64,000 nucleotides of DNA from Gemella haemolysans ATCC 10379 (GCF_000173915.1 NZ_ACDZ02000008.1:62001-126000); one strand, 5' to 3'; positions 8,956-18,697 are shown, counted from the stretch's first letter. The notes: generated by a model not told the origin, from the sequence alone. Numbers and translations: made by a program.

Positions 8956-9714
8956 CTATTCATAGTTTTCTATAAAATGTTTTATCGCCGCTGCAAAGTC
9001 TTCTACTACATGTGTAGCTTGTCCTTTTACTTCTTGTGGCGCGCTGTTCATACAGTATGAAACATCAGCTACCTTAAACATATCCACGTCATTTCCTGAA
9101 TCTCCTAAAGCTATTACTCTATCATACCCTGAACTGATAGCTTCAATACCACTAGCTTTAGAAATATTTTTTGCTGTGATTTCCATACGTGTTGAACCTG
9201 ATTTATAAATTTCTACTTCTGGAAATTTCTCTTTCATTACATCGTAATGATAATCTAATTGTTCTTTGGTTGGTCTTACATTTATTTTATAAATTGTTTT
9301 TCCTTTTAACAGTTCAAAGGGATTATCAACACAAATGAGTTCCATATTCCATAATCTATCTTTTTTCTCATGGTCAAAGTTACCGATACGCTGTTTCCCA
9401 TCTAAAGCATCAAATATTAATTTGCTTTCTTTTAGATATTCGAATATTCCAGTTAAATCTTTAGTAGGAATGTGTTTTTCAAAAAGAACTTCATCTTGTC
9501 TTGTTACGACTGCTCCGTTAAACCCTATCATGTGTGTAACATCCATATCATTACCTTCAGCAATGTATTTGATTTCTTCAACAGAACGCCCAGTCGCAAC
9601 TGAGAAATCCCCGTAATTTTTTGTATCATGATACGCTTTTAAATCTTCTTTTTCGACGAATACTGAATTTTTTACAAATGTTCCGTCTAAGTCCGTAACA
9701 AACAAATTCTTCAT
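8956..9714 (-). CDS. HAD-superfamily Cof-type sugar-phosphate phosphatase
   Basis: A 252-residue cytosolic hydrolase. The N-terminal DTDLDGTFV-like motif (FVTDLDGTFVKN) carries the catalytic aspartates. GDSGNDVDMF near residue 210 is motif IV of the Cof/IIB branch. Family members dephosphorylate sugar phosphates or similar metabolites. The ATG at 9714 is preferred over 9735 because GGAGGAA precedes it and overlaps the end of the PTS gene; only 4 bp separate the two genes, so they are co-transcribed. A phosphatase acting on the product of the PTS transporter is an inference. Confidence 0.85.
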   Translation of the reverse strand: MKNLFVTDLDGTFVKNSVFVEKEDLKAYHDTKNYGDFSVATGRSVEEIKYIAEGNDMDVTHMIGFNGAVVTRQDEVLFEKHIPTKDLTGIFEYLKESKLIFDALDGKQRIGNFDHEKKDRLWNMELICVDNPFELLKGKTIYKINVRPTKEQLDYHYDVMKEKFPEVEIYKSGSTRMEITAKNISKASGIEAISSGYDRVIALGDSGNDVDMFKVADVSYCMNSAPQEVKGQATHVVEDFAAAIKHFIENYE

Positions 9715-9718
9715 GAAA

Positions 9719-11425
9719 CTATTCCTCCATACCAAGCATGTCTTGGATTTCCATTTTTAATACATTAGCATGAGATCCATAAATTGATTGCATTTGCATA
9801 TCACTTTCTGCAAATCCCATAGCTCCAAGTTTCGTTGTAATACGTTCTTGGTCTACTACACTCTTATCTTTTACATTAATTCTTAAACGAGTTATACAAG
9901 CATCTACAGCTTCGATGTTATCTGGACCACCATGTGCTTTAATTAATTCAGTAGCTTGTTTTCTAATTCCTTCTGGTGTTTTTTGTACTGTTTCCATTAC
10001 TTCATCATCACCAGCAACTGTTATATCAGTTGCTTTTGGTTCTTCTTTACCAATTGTAGCAATTTCTACACCAAGTTTAGCACGAGCCTCATGTTTATTA
10101 GATAATTTAACTTCATCACTATCTTCACGACCAGGTGTTTTAAGATCAAATTTAACAATCATAAATCTGAATACGATATAGTAAATGAAGAAGTAAACTA
10201 CACCTACGATTGGTACTAACCACCAAGCTGTTTTAGGACCTTGAAGTACTCCATAGATTACCCAGTTAATAAATCCATGTCCAGTTGGAGTTGCTACCCC
10301 TGCGCCTAACATGTGCATTACAAATAATGCTGATCCAGCTAAGAATGCATGTACTACATAAAGAATTGGTGCTACGAATAAGAATGTGAATTCAATTGGT
10401 TCTGTAATACCTGTTAAGAATGAAGTACCAGCTGCTGCGAATAATAATGAACCTACAACTTTACGTTTTTTCTCATCGGCAGTTTTGTACATTGCATAAG
10501 CTGCACCAGAAAGACCGAACATGAAGTAAACGAATTTACCACCGTTGAATCTTGTAATACTTGGATCTACGTGTTGTACGTTTGGATCAGCTAATGAAGC
10601 TAAGTAAGCATTGATTGTACCAACTACACGTTGTCCCCCAATTTCCCAAGCTCCACCTAATTCTGTTGTACGAACTGGCCAGTTTAAACCGTGGTGAAGA
10701 CCGAATGGTAATAATGCTCTTTCTACTAAACCATACAGGAACGTTCCAATAGGTCCTGATTTAAGGATGAAGATTGATAATACACTAATACCTTTTTGTA
10801 CTGGAGGCCATACGAAGAATAATCCAGTAGCTACTGCTGACATAATTACGATAGTTGCGATAGGTACGAAACGTGGTCCACTGAAGAATCCAATAACTGT
10901 TGGTAATTGAACTTTAACAGCCCACTTATGAACGAAGTATACCACTATACCTACGATAATACCACCAAATACACTAAGGTCCATTGTTTGAATACCAAGT
11001 ACTTTTGTTTGCATGGCATTAGATAATGCTAATTTTGCTTCGTTACTTGATAATTTACTAGTGTCTACTAATTTGTGACTTTGTACTAATAAGAAGTTAA
11101 GTACGTAATGTAATACGATAAATCCTAGTAGACCAGAAAGTGCAGCAGAACCTTTTTCACGTTTTGCTAAACCTACAGCAACCCCAACCGCAAAAATAAT
11201 TGGTAAGTTATTGAATGCTGTATCCCCTAATACGATTAGGAATTTCATAATAAACTGAACAATATCATTTTTTAATACTGGGAACATTTTCAGTGTGTTT
11301 GAATTACTGAAGGCTGTCCCAATCCCTTTAATAATACCTGCACCAGGAAGTACAGATACTGGTAATAAGAACGAACGTCCAAATTGCTCAAAAGCAGAGA
11401 CGAATTTATTTTTTTTCTTTGCCAT
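9719..11425 (-). CDS. PTS EIICB transporter, glucose/maltose superfamily
   Basis: A 568-residue phosphotransferase permease. The EIIC domain (about residues 10-440) has around ten spans and motifs such as GLHHGLNWPVR and GITEPIEFTFLFVAP, which mark the glucose-glucoside class. After a linker, the EIIB domain carries the phospho-accepting cysteine 510 in DACITRLRI. It imports and phosphorylates a sugar, receiving phosphate from an EIIA encoded elsewhere, since none is fused here. The divergent RpiR regulator and a cre-like site suggest control by both substrate and carbon catabolite repression. The sugar (alpha-glucoside, maltose or amino sugar) cannot be decided. Confidence 0.88.
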   Translation of the reverse strand: MAKKKNKFVSAFEQFGRSFLLPVSVLPGAGIIKGIGTAFSNSNTLKMFPVLKNDIVQFIMKFLIVLGDTAFNNLPIIFAVGVAVGLAKREKGSAALSGLLGFIVLHYVLNFLLVQSHKLVDTSKLSSNEAKLALSNAMQTKVLGIQTMDLSVFGGIIVGIVVYFVHKWAVKVQLPTVIGFFSGPRFVPIATIVIMSAVATGLFFVWPPVQKGISVLSIFILKSGPIGTFLYGLVERALLPFGLHHGLNWPVRTTELGGAWEIGGQRVVGTINAYLASLADPNVQHVDPSITRFNGGKFVYFMFGLSGAAYAMYKTADEKKRKVVGSLLFAAAGTSFLTGITEPIEFTFLFVAPILYVVHAFLAGSALFVMHMLGAGVATPTGHGFINWVIYGVLQGPKTAWWLVPIVGVVYFFIYYIVFRFMIVKFDLKTPGREDSDEVKLSNKHEARAKLGVEIATIGKEEPKATDITVAGDDEVMETVQKTPEGIRKQATELIKAHGGPDNIEAVDACITRLRINVKDKSVVDQERITTKLGAMGFAESDMQMQSIYGSHANVLKMEIQDMLGMEE

Positions 11426-11458
11426 TACCTTTTCTCCTTTGTTATTTTTTATAGGTAC

Positions 11459-11485
11459 ATTATAACAAATTTGAAAACGGTTTTT
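11459..11485 (-). promoter_or_regulatory. PTS promoter with overlapping cre-like site
   Basis: On the minus strand TGTTATAAT is an extended -10 (hexamer 11459-11464). TGAAAACGGTTTTT at 11472-11485 resembles the CcpA cre consensus and covers the -35 region, so binding would block transcription. A second cre-like AGAAAACGTTTATA lies at 11553-11566. Confidence 0.5.
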
Positions 11486-11531
11486 CCGATTTCGCCTAAA
11501 AGTTTCTTGTTTTGTAATTTATTACTATTTT

Positions 11532-11545
11532 AGTAAAATTTTACT
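11532..11545. promoter_or_regulatory. Palindromic operator 1, probably RpiR
   Basis: AGTAAAATTTTACT is a perfect 14-bp palindrome in the divergent promoter region. It recurs almost unchanged at 11634-11648, as expected for the binding site of the adjacent RpiR regulator. Confidence 0.5.
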
Positions 11546-11593
11546 GAATTCTAGAAAACGTTTATAAAATAACTTTTCATTTTAAATTTTTTG

Positions 11594-11602
11594 TGATATG
11601 AT
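11594..11602 (+). promoter_or_regulatory. Extended -10 promoter of the RpiR gene
   Basis: TGATATGAT gives TGn plus a near-consensus -10, about 62 bp before the ATG. TTTTCA lies 17 bp upstream as a weak -35. Confidence 0.4.
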
Positions 11603-11633
11603 ACTTAATGCTGAGTAATCAAATGAAAATCTT

Positions 11634-11648
11634 TAGTAAATTTTACTA
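11634..11648. promoter_or_regulatory. Operator 2, in the rpiR leader
   Basis: TAGTAAATTTTACTA is a 15-bp near-perfect palindrome matching operator 1. It lies downstream of the predicted rpiR start point and 15 bp before the ATG, so it could serve as an autoregulatory roadblock. Confidence 0.5.
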
Positions 11649-11663
11649 TAGGGGGAACTTTTT

Positions 11664-12431
11664 ATGTTTTTTGAGAATTTAAAAGAAAACTATGATAGAC
11701 TATCCATTTCGGAACAACAAGCTATTGATTATCTAATGAAACAAGATAATATTGAGCTTACTACTCTAAAAGAAATTAAACAAGAAATCCTTGTTTCTTC
11801 TTCTACTGTAATTCGAGCTTGTAAAAAGCTGGGATATAACACATTTATCGATTTAAAATATGATTTAAAAATGAGTAAAGAATTAGCTAAAAATAATAAC
11901 GCTACTTCTTCTAACTTTATTACTTTAAAAGAACAGCTTAGCGTCGAATTTTCACGTACTATGTCTATTCTTAATCAAGATGATTTTGATATTTTTGCTG
12001 ATAAAATAATTAATGCACGTCGTATTTTTTGCTTAGGTAGTGGTTCTAGTTATATGGTTATGAGTGATTTTAATAGAAAGCTTAAACTTATTAACCTTTG
12101 GTCAAATGACTATTTTGAACATTATTCTATTAAAAGAATTCCCGATATTTGTACAAAAGATGATGTAATTCTAGTATTTTCTCTAGGGGGAAATACAGAC
12201 GTAATTAATGATTGCGTCTTAGCTGCGAAACAAAACGGTGCAACTGTTTTATCAATCACTAGCCTTGCGAATAGCCCTCTTGCTAAAATGAGCGATCACC
12301 TAATAAAAGTCTACGATGCTCCAAAAAACAGAAAAAAAATTCGTTCTCGACTTATGTTAAACGTAGTTGGAATAATTTTATTTGAAACTATCGTCAACAC
12401 TATTAGTCCTGGGGAATATGTAATTGATTAA
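11664..12431 (+). CDS. MurR/RpiR-family transcriptional regulator
   Basis: A 255-residue DNA-binding regulator. Residues 1-77 form the RpiR helix-turn-helix (LSISEQQAIDYLMKQ, then STVIRACKKLGYNTFIDLK). Residues ~105-240 form a SIS sugar-phosphate-binding domain (IFCLGSGSSYMVMSDFNRKL, VFSLGGNTDVINDCVLAAK). Such proteins sense the phosphosugar made by a neighbouring PTS. It is divergent from the EIICB gene, with two identical palindromes between them, which makes that operon its probable target. The ribosome site GGGGGAA is strong. Whether it activates or represses is not visible. Confidence 0.9.
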   Translation: MFFENLKENYDRLSISEQQAIDYLMKQDNIELTTLKEIKQEILVSSSTVIRACKKLGYNTFIDLKYDLKMSKELAKNNNATSSNFITLKEQLSVEFSRTMSILNQDDFDIFADKIINARRIFCLGSGSSYMVMSDFNRKLKLINLWSNDYFEHYSIKRIPDICTKDDVILVFSLGGNTDVINDCVLAAKQNGATVLSITSLANSPLAKMSDHLIKVYDAPKNRKKIRSRLMLNVVGIILFETIVNTISPGEYVID

Positions 12432-12506
12432 AAAAGCTTCAAGATATTTTTCTTAAAACTTTTTGATTTATAGTTTTTACATCTATCGAATTAAACAATA
12501 AATCCC

Positions 12507-12538
12507 AAAAAGGAGGTGAGCTAATCTCACCTCCTTTT
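12507..12538. terminator. Bidirectional terminator
   Basis: AAAAGGAGGTGAG and CTCACCTCCTTTT form a perfect stem with a 5-nt loop between two convergent genes. The stem happens to contain a perfect Shine-Dalgarno sequence, here buried in the helix. Confidence 0.9.
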
Positions 12539-12545
12539 AAAATTA

Positions 12546-15194
12546 TTATTTTTTACTTTTTACTTTATTTTTAGGCACTCGTTTTGATGAACCTATATTC
12601 CAAACAGTCTCCTCTTGTGAAGCTATTTCTTTATATATATTTGCATTACTTTGCGCTGAATTTTCTATTTTTTTAGCTTCTACTGTTTTTTTTTCTACTG
12701 ATTGTGTTTCAGTTTTTTTTACTTCTGGAGTAGTAGTTTTTACAGGATCATTAATAGATAGCCCTGTAGTTGATATACCTACCTGTTTATTTGAACTTTC
12801 AGCAGTATTGCGTGTTGCTGAACCATATACAGATGAATATACTGGTGAAGGTTTAAATTTACCTATATTGCGAGTTTTTGGTGTAATAGTATTTGAACTC
12901 ATCATTTGGCTCGTTACTGATTTAGTTGATGTCGATAATCCTGATGAAGAGTATTTTTCAAAAATAGCATCAAGTATTTTTTGATTATTTTCTATTTTTT
13001 CTTTACTTACAGGTCTATAACCGTGATCAACTGTTTTATATTCCCCTAGTTTAGTACCATTACCTTTATCAAAGTATTCAAAAACATCATTAGTATATAA
13101 TTTTTCTGTATAATCGATTCCACGTTCTACTTCATCCTCTTCTTTTACTTCTTGATGAGCTTTAACGTCTTCTAATCTCTTCTCTACAACTTCCTTAGGA
13201 ACAACTTTCTCATCGGTGAACTTATCTACATCATTAGTAACTTTAACAACCTTATTATTTGGTGAAACTTCTCTTAATAAGCTATCGATGTTCACTGAAT
13301 CAGCTGATTCTTCAAGGTAATTTTGCTCTTCAAGTTCTTCGATTTCCTCTTCATCTAAGTGGTAATCACTATAACCTGATAATCTATCTTTTTTGGCTTC
13401 TTTAAGTTCTTCATAGTCTTCAACTTCGATATCTTCTATCTTAGCCGCTTCTTGAACTAAATCAACATAAAATTCTTCTTTCTTGTCTTTTCTTAAATCT
13501 TCTAGATTTTCATTTAATTCTTCGATTTCTGGTAGAGTTTCTTCTTTTTTCGGTGAAACATCTATATTTTCAGTCTCAATTAGCTCATCTAATGCTGTTC
13601 TTTCTTGTGAACTATCTGCTTTTTTACCTTCGTATAAACCTTTTCTAAAGTTTTCTACATCTTCTGTAGCTTCTTGACTTCCTTCAAATCTGTCACCTAC
13701 AAGTTTTTTACTAACTCTATCGATATCATCTTCAAATAAATCTTCAGCACCTTCTAATACATCATTTACAGACGTATATTTAAGTTTTTCACGACGACTT
13801 CCTTCTGCATCAAGTTCTCTAACTTCTAGTTCAGGAGTCTCTTTCTCATGAGTTTTACTTTCTTTATCGCGAATTTCATCGAAAATACCATCTAATTTTT
13901 CGTTTTTCTTAGTGTATAGAGGATTATCTTTTTCGATTTTATCACTTCTTCTCTCAAGTGTATTGAAGTTTTCTTCAAATTCTCTTCGCGCTTCTCTATT
14001 CTTAGTGACTCTTTCTTCTTTAACTGGAGTTTCTTCTTTAGCTTGTCCTTTGAACGAACTTGCTACTTCTTCTTTTAACTCACTACTGTCTTTACCTAGT
14101 ACTACACTATCTCCAAGAGCATCAATCTTATGATCTTGTTTTAATCTCTTAGTTCTTACAGCTGCAAGAGTTGGGTGAGTTCTTCTTGATGGATTTGCAT
14201 CAAAGATATCAACATCGCGGATTTCAGAATTTTCCACTCCAAGTTTTTTCAGTGCATCACCTAAGTCTGTTACTTTCCCTACTGGTGCTACTTCTTCTTT
14301 TTCTTCATATACTGTAATATCAATTTCCTCAAATTCAGGTGTAGCTTTTTGTTCTTTTTCTTCTTCTATAAACTCGATTTCTAACTCATCTTCAGTTTTT
14401 TCTATAACTTTTTCTTCGATTTTTTCTTCTTTAAATTGAGATTTTTTCTTATCAGATTTTTTCTCATCCTCTAATTCTTCTTCGAAATCATCTAATACTG
14501 CATCTAATTCCTCTTGATCAATTTCATCGTCACTTACATTGAACAATTTGTCTTTTAGTCTTGAGAAGAATCCTACTTTTTTCTCATTTTCTTCTTCATA
14601 ATCTTCTTCATCTTCATAATCAGACTCATCATATTTTTTCTCAATTACTCTAGATTTTTCTCTTTGTTCTCGTTTCTGACGTTCTAGATATGTTTTATAA
14701 TCCTCAGCTTCATCATCGTCTTCTTCATCTAGATATTCATCATCTAAAAATTCTTCATCTTCTTTTTTCTTAGAACTGAATAATCCTTTAAATTTAGAAA
14801 TAAAGCCATTTTCTTTTTTAGATTTTTTCTCTTGTTCTAATTCTTCTTCGTAGTCGTCTTCGTAATCTTCAAAGTCATCGTAGTTATCTACTTCGAAATC
14901 ATCAAGATTAACTTCCTCATAACCCTCAATTTTTTCTTCCTCTTTCTCATCACGTTTTCTAGTACTACGTTGTGAACTAAACTCATCCTCATCAAATGAT
15001 TTTTTAGATTTATTAGAACTAAAATCTATTTCGAAATCCTCATCATCTTCAAGATAAACTCTCTCTCTTCTTCTGTTTTCAGCTCTTTTTTCCCTACTTT
15101 CAGCTAAATCATCTTTTTTCTCTTTTTTAGCTGTACTTTCTTCGTATATCTCATCTTCATCTTCTTCTAAAAACCACTTTTTCCAATTCACCAT
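12546..15194 (-). CDS. Large acidic low-complexity protein in the SftA position
   Basis: An 882-residue cytosolic protein, mostly Glu, Asp, Lys and Ser, with no signal peptide or membrane span. Three short hydrophobic-basic modules recur: NWKKWFLEED at 3-12, ISKFKGLFSSKKK near 132-144 and FFSRLKDKLFNVSDDE near 209-224. All are followed by acidic stretches that look like linker-separated binding motifs. Near the C-terminus FKPSPVYSSVYG resembles the PSPxYG-type motifs seen in Bacillales cell-division proteins. It directly follows ytpR. In B. subtilis the gene in this place, ytpS/sftA, is an FtsK-like DNA translocase with an acidic linker. No ATPase motor motif is present here. I infer a scaffold or division-linked protein derived from, or replacing, that linker; the function is unproven. 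Confidence 0.75.
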   Translation of the reverse strand: MVNWKKWFLEEDEDEIYEESTAKKEKKDDLAESREKRAENRRRERVYLEDDEDFEIDFSSNKSKKSFDEDEFSSQRSTRKRDEKEEEKIEGYEEVNLDDFEVDNYDDFEDYEDDYEEELEQEKKSKKENGFISKFKGLFSSKKKEDEEFLDDEYLDEEDDDEAEDYKTYLERQKREQREKSRVIEKKYDESDYEDEEDYEEENEKKVGFFSRLKDKLFNVSDDEIDQEELDAVLDDFEEELEDEKKSDKKKSQFKEEKIEEKVIEKTEDELEIEFIEEEKEQKATPEFEEIDITVYEEKEEVAPVGKVTDLGDALKKLGVENSEIRDVDIFDANPSRRTHPTLAAVRTKRLKQDHKIDALGDSVVLGKDSSELKEEVASSFKGQAKEETPVKEERVTKNREARREFEENFNTLERRSDKIEKDNPLYTKKNEKLDGIFDEIRDKESKTHEKETPELEVRELDAEGSRREKLKYTSVNDVLEGAEDLFEDDIDRVSKKLVGDRFEGSQEATEDVENFRKGLYEGKKADSSQERTALDELIETENIDVSPKKEETLPEIEELNENLEDLRKDKKEEFYVDLVQEAAKIEDIEVEDYEELKEAKKDRLSGYSDYHLDEEEIEELEEQNYLEESADSVNIDSLLREVSPNNKVVKVTNDVDKFTDEKVVPKEVVEKRLEDVKAHQEVKEEDEVERGIDYTEKLYTNDVFEYFDKGNGTKLGEYKTVDHGYRPVSKEKIENNQKILDAIFEKYSSSGLSTSTKSVTSQMMSSNTITPKTRNIGKFKPSPVYSSVYGSATRNTAESSNKQVGISTTGLSINDPVKTTTPEVKKTETQSVEKKTVEAKKIENSAQSNANIYKEIASQEETVWNIGSSKRVPKNKVKSKK

Positions 15195-15219
15195 ATTTTA
15201 CACCTCCTAATTAGATTTT

Positions 15220-15825
15220 TTATTTAAGATTTAAATCTTTCACACGTGTTCCTACTTTAGTATCCGCGTCTAATACTAAAATACCTCTTGCTTCTTCTTG
15301 TGGTAAACCTAGTTCGCGTTTTGAACATAGCATACCATTTGATTCAACTCCACGTAGTTTTGATTTTTTAATTAATAGACCACTTGGCATCATTGCTCCA
15401 CTTAGAGCTACTACTACCTTTTGTCCTGCTTCTACGTTTGGAGCACCACATACGATTTGTAGTGTTTCTTCTTCATTAACTTTTACTTCTGTTACTTTTA
15501 ATTTATCTGCATCTGGGTGTTTTTCACAACTTAAAACTTCCCCAACTACGAAGAACTCATCATTATTACCTTCTAGGTCAATTTTGATTCCATTTTTTTC
15601 TAATCGTTTTTGAAGGATTTCTTTTTGATCTTCTGTTAAGTCGATACTACCTTCTCCATCTAATTTTAAGTTCTCAACATTAAAAATATTTAGTCCAACT
15701 AAAGCTCCATTCTCATCTTTAATTAGTGTAATATTCTTCTTGTCTTCGTATGTTACCTCTTCCTTACTTTGAATAGTAATTAATAATGTTTCTCCTAACA
15801 TCTTCTTATTGTAAAAAAATAACAT
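15220..15825 (-). CDS. ytpR: tRNA-binding (EMAP/OB-fold) domain protein, YtpR family
   Basis: A 201-residue protein. The N-terminal ~85 residues (start [16 protein letters not shown]) match the YtpR N-terminal domain. Residues ~90-200 form an OB-fold tRNA-binding domain like that of PheT and MetS, with [30 protein letters not shown] and [11 protein letters not shown] spaced as in that fold. It presumably binds structured RNA in the cytosol; no enzymatic role is established. The order ytpQ-ytpR followed by the sftA slot matches Bacillus. It lies 35 bp after ytpQ and 25 bp before the acidic gene, so the three are likely one operon. Confidence 0.9.
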   Translation of the reverse strand: MLFFYNKKMLGETLLITIQSKEEVTYEDKKNITLIKDENGALVGLNIFNVENLKLDGEGSIDLTEDQKEILQKRLEKNGIKIDLEGNNDEFFVVGEVLSCEKHPDADKLKVTEVKVNEEETLQIVCGAPNVEAGQKVVVALSGAMMPSGLLIKKSKLRGVESNGMLCSKRELGLPQEEARGILVLDADTKVGTRVKDLNLK

Positions 15826-15860
15826 GAATCTCTCTCCTATAATAAATTTTAATTTTAAAG

Positions 15861-16661
15861 TTATTCTACAAAAATAAAATAACTCTCTAGTTCTTTTCCA
15901 TCGTATTTAAACGTTATTGTTGTTATCGGTACTAGTCCTTCTGTAAAAAAATGAACCATCATTTTTTGTAAAACTTCTAGTCCTTGCTTATTCTGTACAT
16001 CTGCAATTATCAATGTATCTTGATGAGGTAAACCTACATAGAATGAATCACCTATTTTATCATAAAAGTAATTCAAGACATTTTTATCGATTATTCTCGC
16101 CCCATCGTAACCGTCTTTCGCATTTAAGAAATAGAATTTATTTCCTGCAACTTCATCCACATTATACTTAAGTAGTAATTTTTCTAAATTATCTTTAGCA
16201 AACCCTAAAAATTCTTCTTCAGTTTTAGAAAATCTACTCAAAAAACTACCGTCTAATAATTTATAACCATCTTTAAAATCATAAGCTAAATATATTCTAG
16301 TTTCATTTGTATGATCAAAGCTAACAAGATTTTTCTCATTATCTTTGTTAAAACTACTAGCTCTAACCACTGGAAAAATATTTTCCAATAATTCATCCTC
16401 AGTTATATCATCTATAGAAAGTTTTTTTTGTGCATTAAAGTTTCCTACTATGTAGTAAACAAATTCTTCTATCTTCTTGTCACTTTCGCTAGTTTTCTTA
16501 TCTCCTAGCTTCCTTACAAAACTATCTATATCAATCTTAGCACGGCGATTTTCATATTCTAAAATAAAAACACTGCTTTCTTTTTCTCGCCTCTCATGAA
16601 TTTTTAAAGTAGGTAGTTTTTCTATTATTTTTTCAAATATATAATCTCTTGAATAAGACAT
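15861..16661 (-). CDS. ytpQ: DUF1444 protein, YtpQ family
   Basis: A 266-residue soluble protein of the DUF1444 family found across Bacillales. The conserved features are [21 protein letters not shown] near the start, FPVVR, YLAYDF and a central [15 protein letters not shown]. No catalytic motif is recognisable and the function is unknown. It is the first gene of the ytpQ-ytpR-acidic protein group. A TATAAT-like element lies a short way upstream (around 16680), but I could not define a full promoter. Confidence 0.85.
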   Translation of the reverse strand: MSYSRDYIFEKIIEKLPTLKIHERREKESSVFILEYENRRAKIDIDSFVRKLGDKKTSESDKKIEEFVYYIVGNFNAQKKLSIDDITEDELLENIFPVVRASSFNKDNEKNLVSFDHTNETRIYLAYDFKDGYKLLDGSFLSRFSKTEEEFLGFAKDNLEKLLLKYNVDEVAGNKFYFLNAKDGYDGARIIDKNVLNYFYDKIGDSFYVGLPHQDTLIIADVQNKQGLEVLQKMMVHFFTEGLVPITTITFKYDGKELESYFIFVE

Positions 16662-16839
16662 AATGCCTCCTATTTTGTGTATAATATGGCAACTTAATTA
16701 TACCATATTTATTCGCATTCAATCAACATAATTAAGCAATATATACAAATATTATTCACTATTTTACACTATATATATTTTATTGCAGCTTTTCTTTTAT
16801 TTTGTTATAATTTTATATATATACTTCGGAGGATTTTTT

Positions 16840-17100
16840 ATGGATATAGAGATAAAAAGAGCCGAATTACAAACAAAATACAATAACTGGATTAAGAAGA
16901 ATACAAGAAGATTAGTAATTTCTTTTATAGCTTATATAGTAATTATCCTTATAAATTTTTTACTATTAAAAAAACCTAAGATTACTCTTTTTTCTAGCTT
17001 CTTATTTTTCACATATACAGTTTATGTATTATCATTAATTTGGTTTATAAAAAATAAATTAATCGCAAATATCGATTCTGTTGATTTCGATGTAAAATAA
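16840..17100 (+). CDS. Small two-span membrane protein, unknown
   Basis: An 86-residue protein starting MDIEIKRAELQTKYNNWIKKN. The ATG at 16840 is chosen because CGGAGGA precedes it; an in-frame ATG at 16783 lacks a ribosome site. Two hydrophobic spans lie at about residues 27-45 and 52-72, with basic residues between and before them, so both ends probably face the cytoplasm. No family is recognised. It is monocistronic, ending in its own terminator. Confidence 0.65.
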   Translation: MDIEIKRAELQTKYNNWIKKNTRRLVISFIAYIVIILINFLLLKKPKITLFSSFLFFTYTVYVLSLIWFIKNKLIANIDSVDFDVK

Positions 17101-17146
17101 AAGTACTTAAATTAATCATATAAGATTATTTAAGTACTTTTGTTAT
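17099..17146. terminator. Terminator after the small membrane protein
   Basis: AAAAGTACTTAAAT and ATTTAAGTACTTTT form a perfect 14-bp stem overlapping the stop codon, followed by a T-rich tract. From here to 17327 only a TGCTATAAT extended -10 near 17282-17290 is notable, likely serving the next gene. Confidence 0.85.
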
Positions 17147-17327
17147 TTTCTGTATATTATTATAGATTCTATTTTTAAATTTTTTATAAAATATACCTTT
17201 ATATTTTTAAAAATGAAAAACTGAAAAAATATAAAAAATTTTTTCAAAAAACGAAAAAAAACTTACGAAAAAAATTTTTTTATGCTATAATCTGTTCATA
17301 TTTCTCAAAAAATCGAAAGGAATCAAC

Positions 17328-18491
17328 ATGACATTAAAAAGAAATTCTAAATTGTTTCTAGTGCTCTTTCTAGGAACGTTATCGGCTTTTGGGCCATTTG
17401 TTACAGATTTATATTTACCAGCACTACCTACTATGAGTTCGTATTTCAATTCTAATACATCAACAATTCAACTTACTCTAACAGGTAGTATGGTCGGCCT
17501 TGCATTAGGACAGCTACTTATCGGACCTATTAGTGATAAATACGGTCGTAAGAATCCATTAATAATCAGCTTAATAGTTTATTTAATAAGTACTATTGCT
17601 ATTATAATTTTTCCTAATATATACGCAATGATAGTATTACGATTTATCCAAGGTGTATCTTCTGCAGGAGCTGTAGTTATTTCTCGTGCTATTTCTACAG
17701 ATTTATACCACGGACGTGAATTAGCTGCTTTCTTTGCCCTACTTATGGCTGTTAACGGCTTAGCACCTATTCTTTCTCCTATCCTAGGAAGTTTATTACT
17801 AGAACTTACAGACTGGAGAGGAATTTTTGTTACACTTGCATTAATCGGTGTAGTTTTATTAGCTGTAAGCTTTAAATTCAAAGAATCTTTAGCCATTGAA
17901 AAACGCTTAGATCTTCCAATAACTAAGACATATTATTCTATTGTCTATGTTGCGAAAAACAAACTATTCTTTTCTCTTGTTATTATTCAAGGGTTTGCCT
18001 TAGCTGCTATGTTCGCCTATATTGCGGCATCTCCATTTATCTTACAAACTCATTATAGCTTAAGTCCATTAATGTATAGCTTATGCTTTGGTCTGAATGG
18101 TTTTGCTATAGTTTTAGGAAGCAAGAGCGCTGGTAATTTCAAAGAGAAAGTTAGTATCAAACTAGGATTATCCCTTATGTTATTAGTTAGCATCTACCTT
18201 GCAGTTGCACTAACTCTTACACTACCTTTCCTATTTATCGAAGTAGGATTCTTCCTTCTTTTACTAGGATTAGGATTTATTTTACCTGCTGGTTCTGCTA
18301 TCGCTATGAGTTTAGAACGCGAGCGTGCTGGAAGTGCCTCAGCTTTCTTTGGATTTGTGCCATTCTTCTTAGGTGGTGTTGTTTCACCATTAGTAGGAAT
18401 TGGAAATATCTTTCACTCTAGTGCAATAGCAATCGTAATTTGTTCAGCTATATCATTCGTAACATTCAAACTAGTTGAAAAGAAAATATAA
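17328..18491 (+). CDS. Bcr/CflA-family drug efflux MFS transporter
   Basis: A 387-residue major facilitator with 12 spans. FGPFVTDLYLPALPTM near residues 22-37, QLTLTGSMVGLALGQLLIGPISDKYGRK (motif A) and GVSSAGAVVISRAISTDL are diagnostic of the Bcr/CflA subfamily, which exports bicyclomycin, chloramphenicol and similar compounds by proton antiport. The length is typical. It stands alone between two hairpin terminators, with AAAGGAA as ribosome site and an extended -10 about 40 bp upstream. The natural substrate is unknown. Confidence 0.92.
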   Translation: MTLKRNSKLFLVLFLGTLSAFGPFVTDLYLPALPTMSSYFNSNTSTIQLTLTGSMVGLALGQLLIGPISDKYGRKNPLIISLIVYLISTIAIIIFPNIYAMIVLRFIQGVSSAGAVVISRAISTDLYHGRELAAFFALLMAVNGLAPILSPILGSLLLELTDWRGIFVTLALIGVVLLAVSFKFKESLAIEKRLDLPITKTYYSIVYVAKNKLFFSLVIIQGFALAAMFAYIAASPFILQTHYSLSPLMYSLCFGLNGFAIVLGSKSAGNFKEKVSIKLGLSLMLLVSIYLAVALTLTLPFLFIEVGFFLLLLGLGFILPAGSAIAMSLERERAGSASAFFGFVPFFLGGVVSPLVGIGNIFHSSAIAIVICSAISFVTFKLVEKKI

Positions 18492-18496
18492 AATAA

Positions 18497-18573
18497 AAAA
18501 ATCTAAGTTATAGATTCGGATACTAAAAACATCTACTTTTAAGATAATTTTATCCAATATAACTTAGATTTTT
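18497..18573 (+). terminator. Terminator after the Bcr/CflA gene
   Basis: AAAAATCTAAGTT and AACTTAGATTTTT form a perfect 13-bp stem around a loop of about 50 nt, ending in T. The long loop is unusual. Confidence 0.6.
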
Positions 18574-18697
18574 CTTCTTCATTCGAATGCGTTATTATTT
18601 TATTATATCATATATTTCTAGTTATTATAAGACTTGTTTTATGCCTTTATTCATGGTAGGTTGTAAGTGAAAAGTAATAGCATATGTGTTAAGGCGA

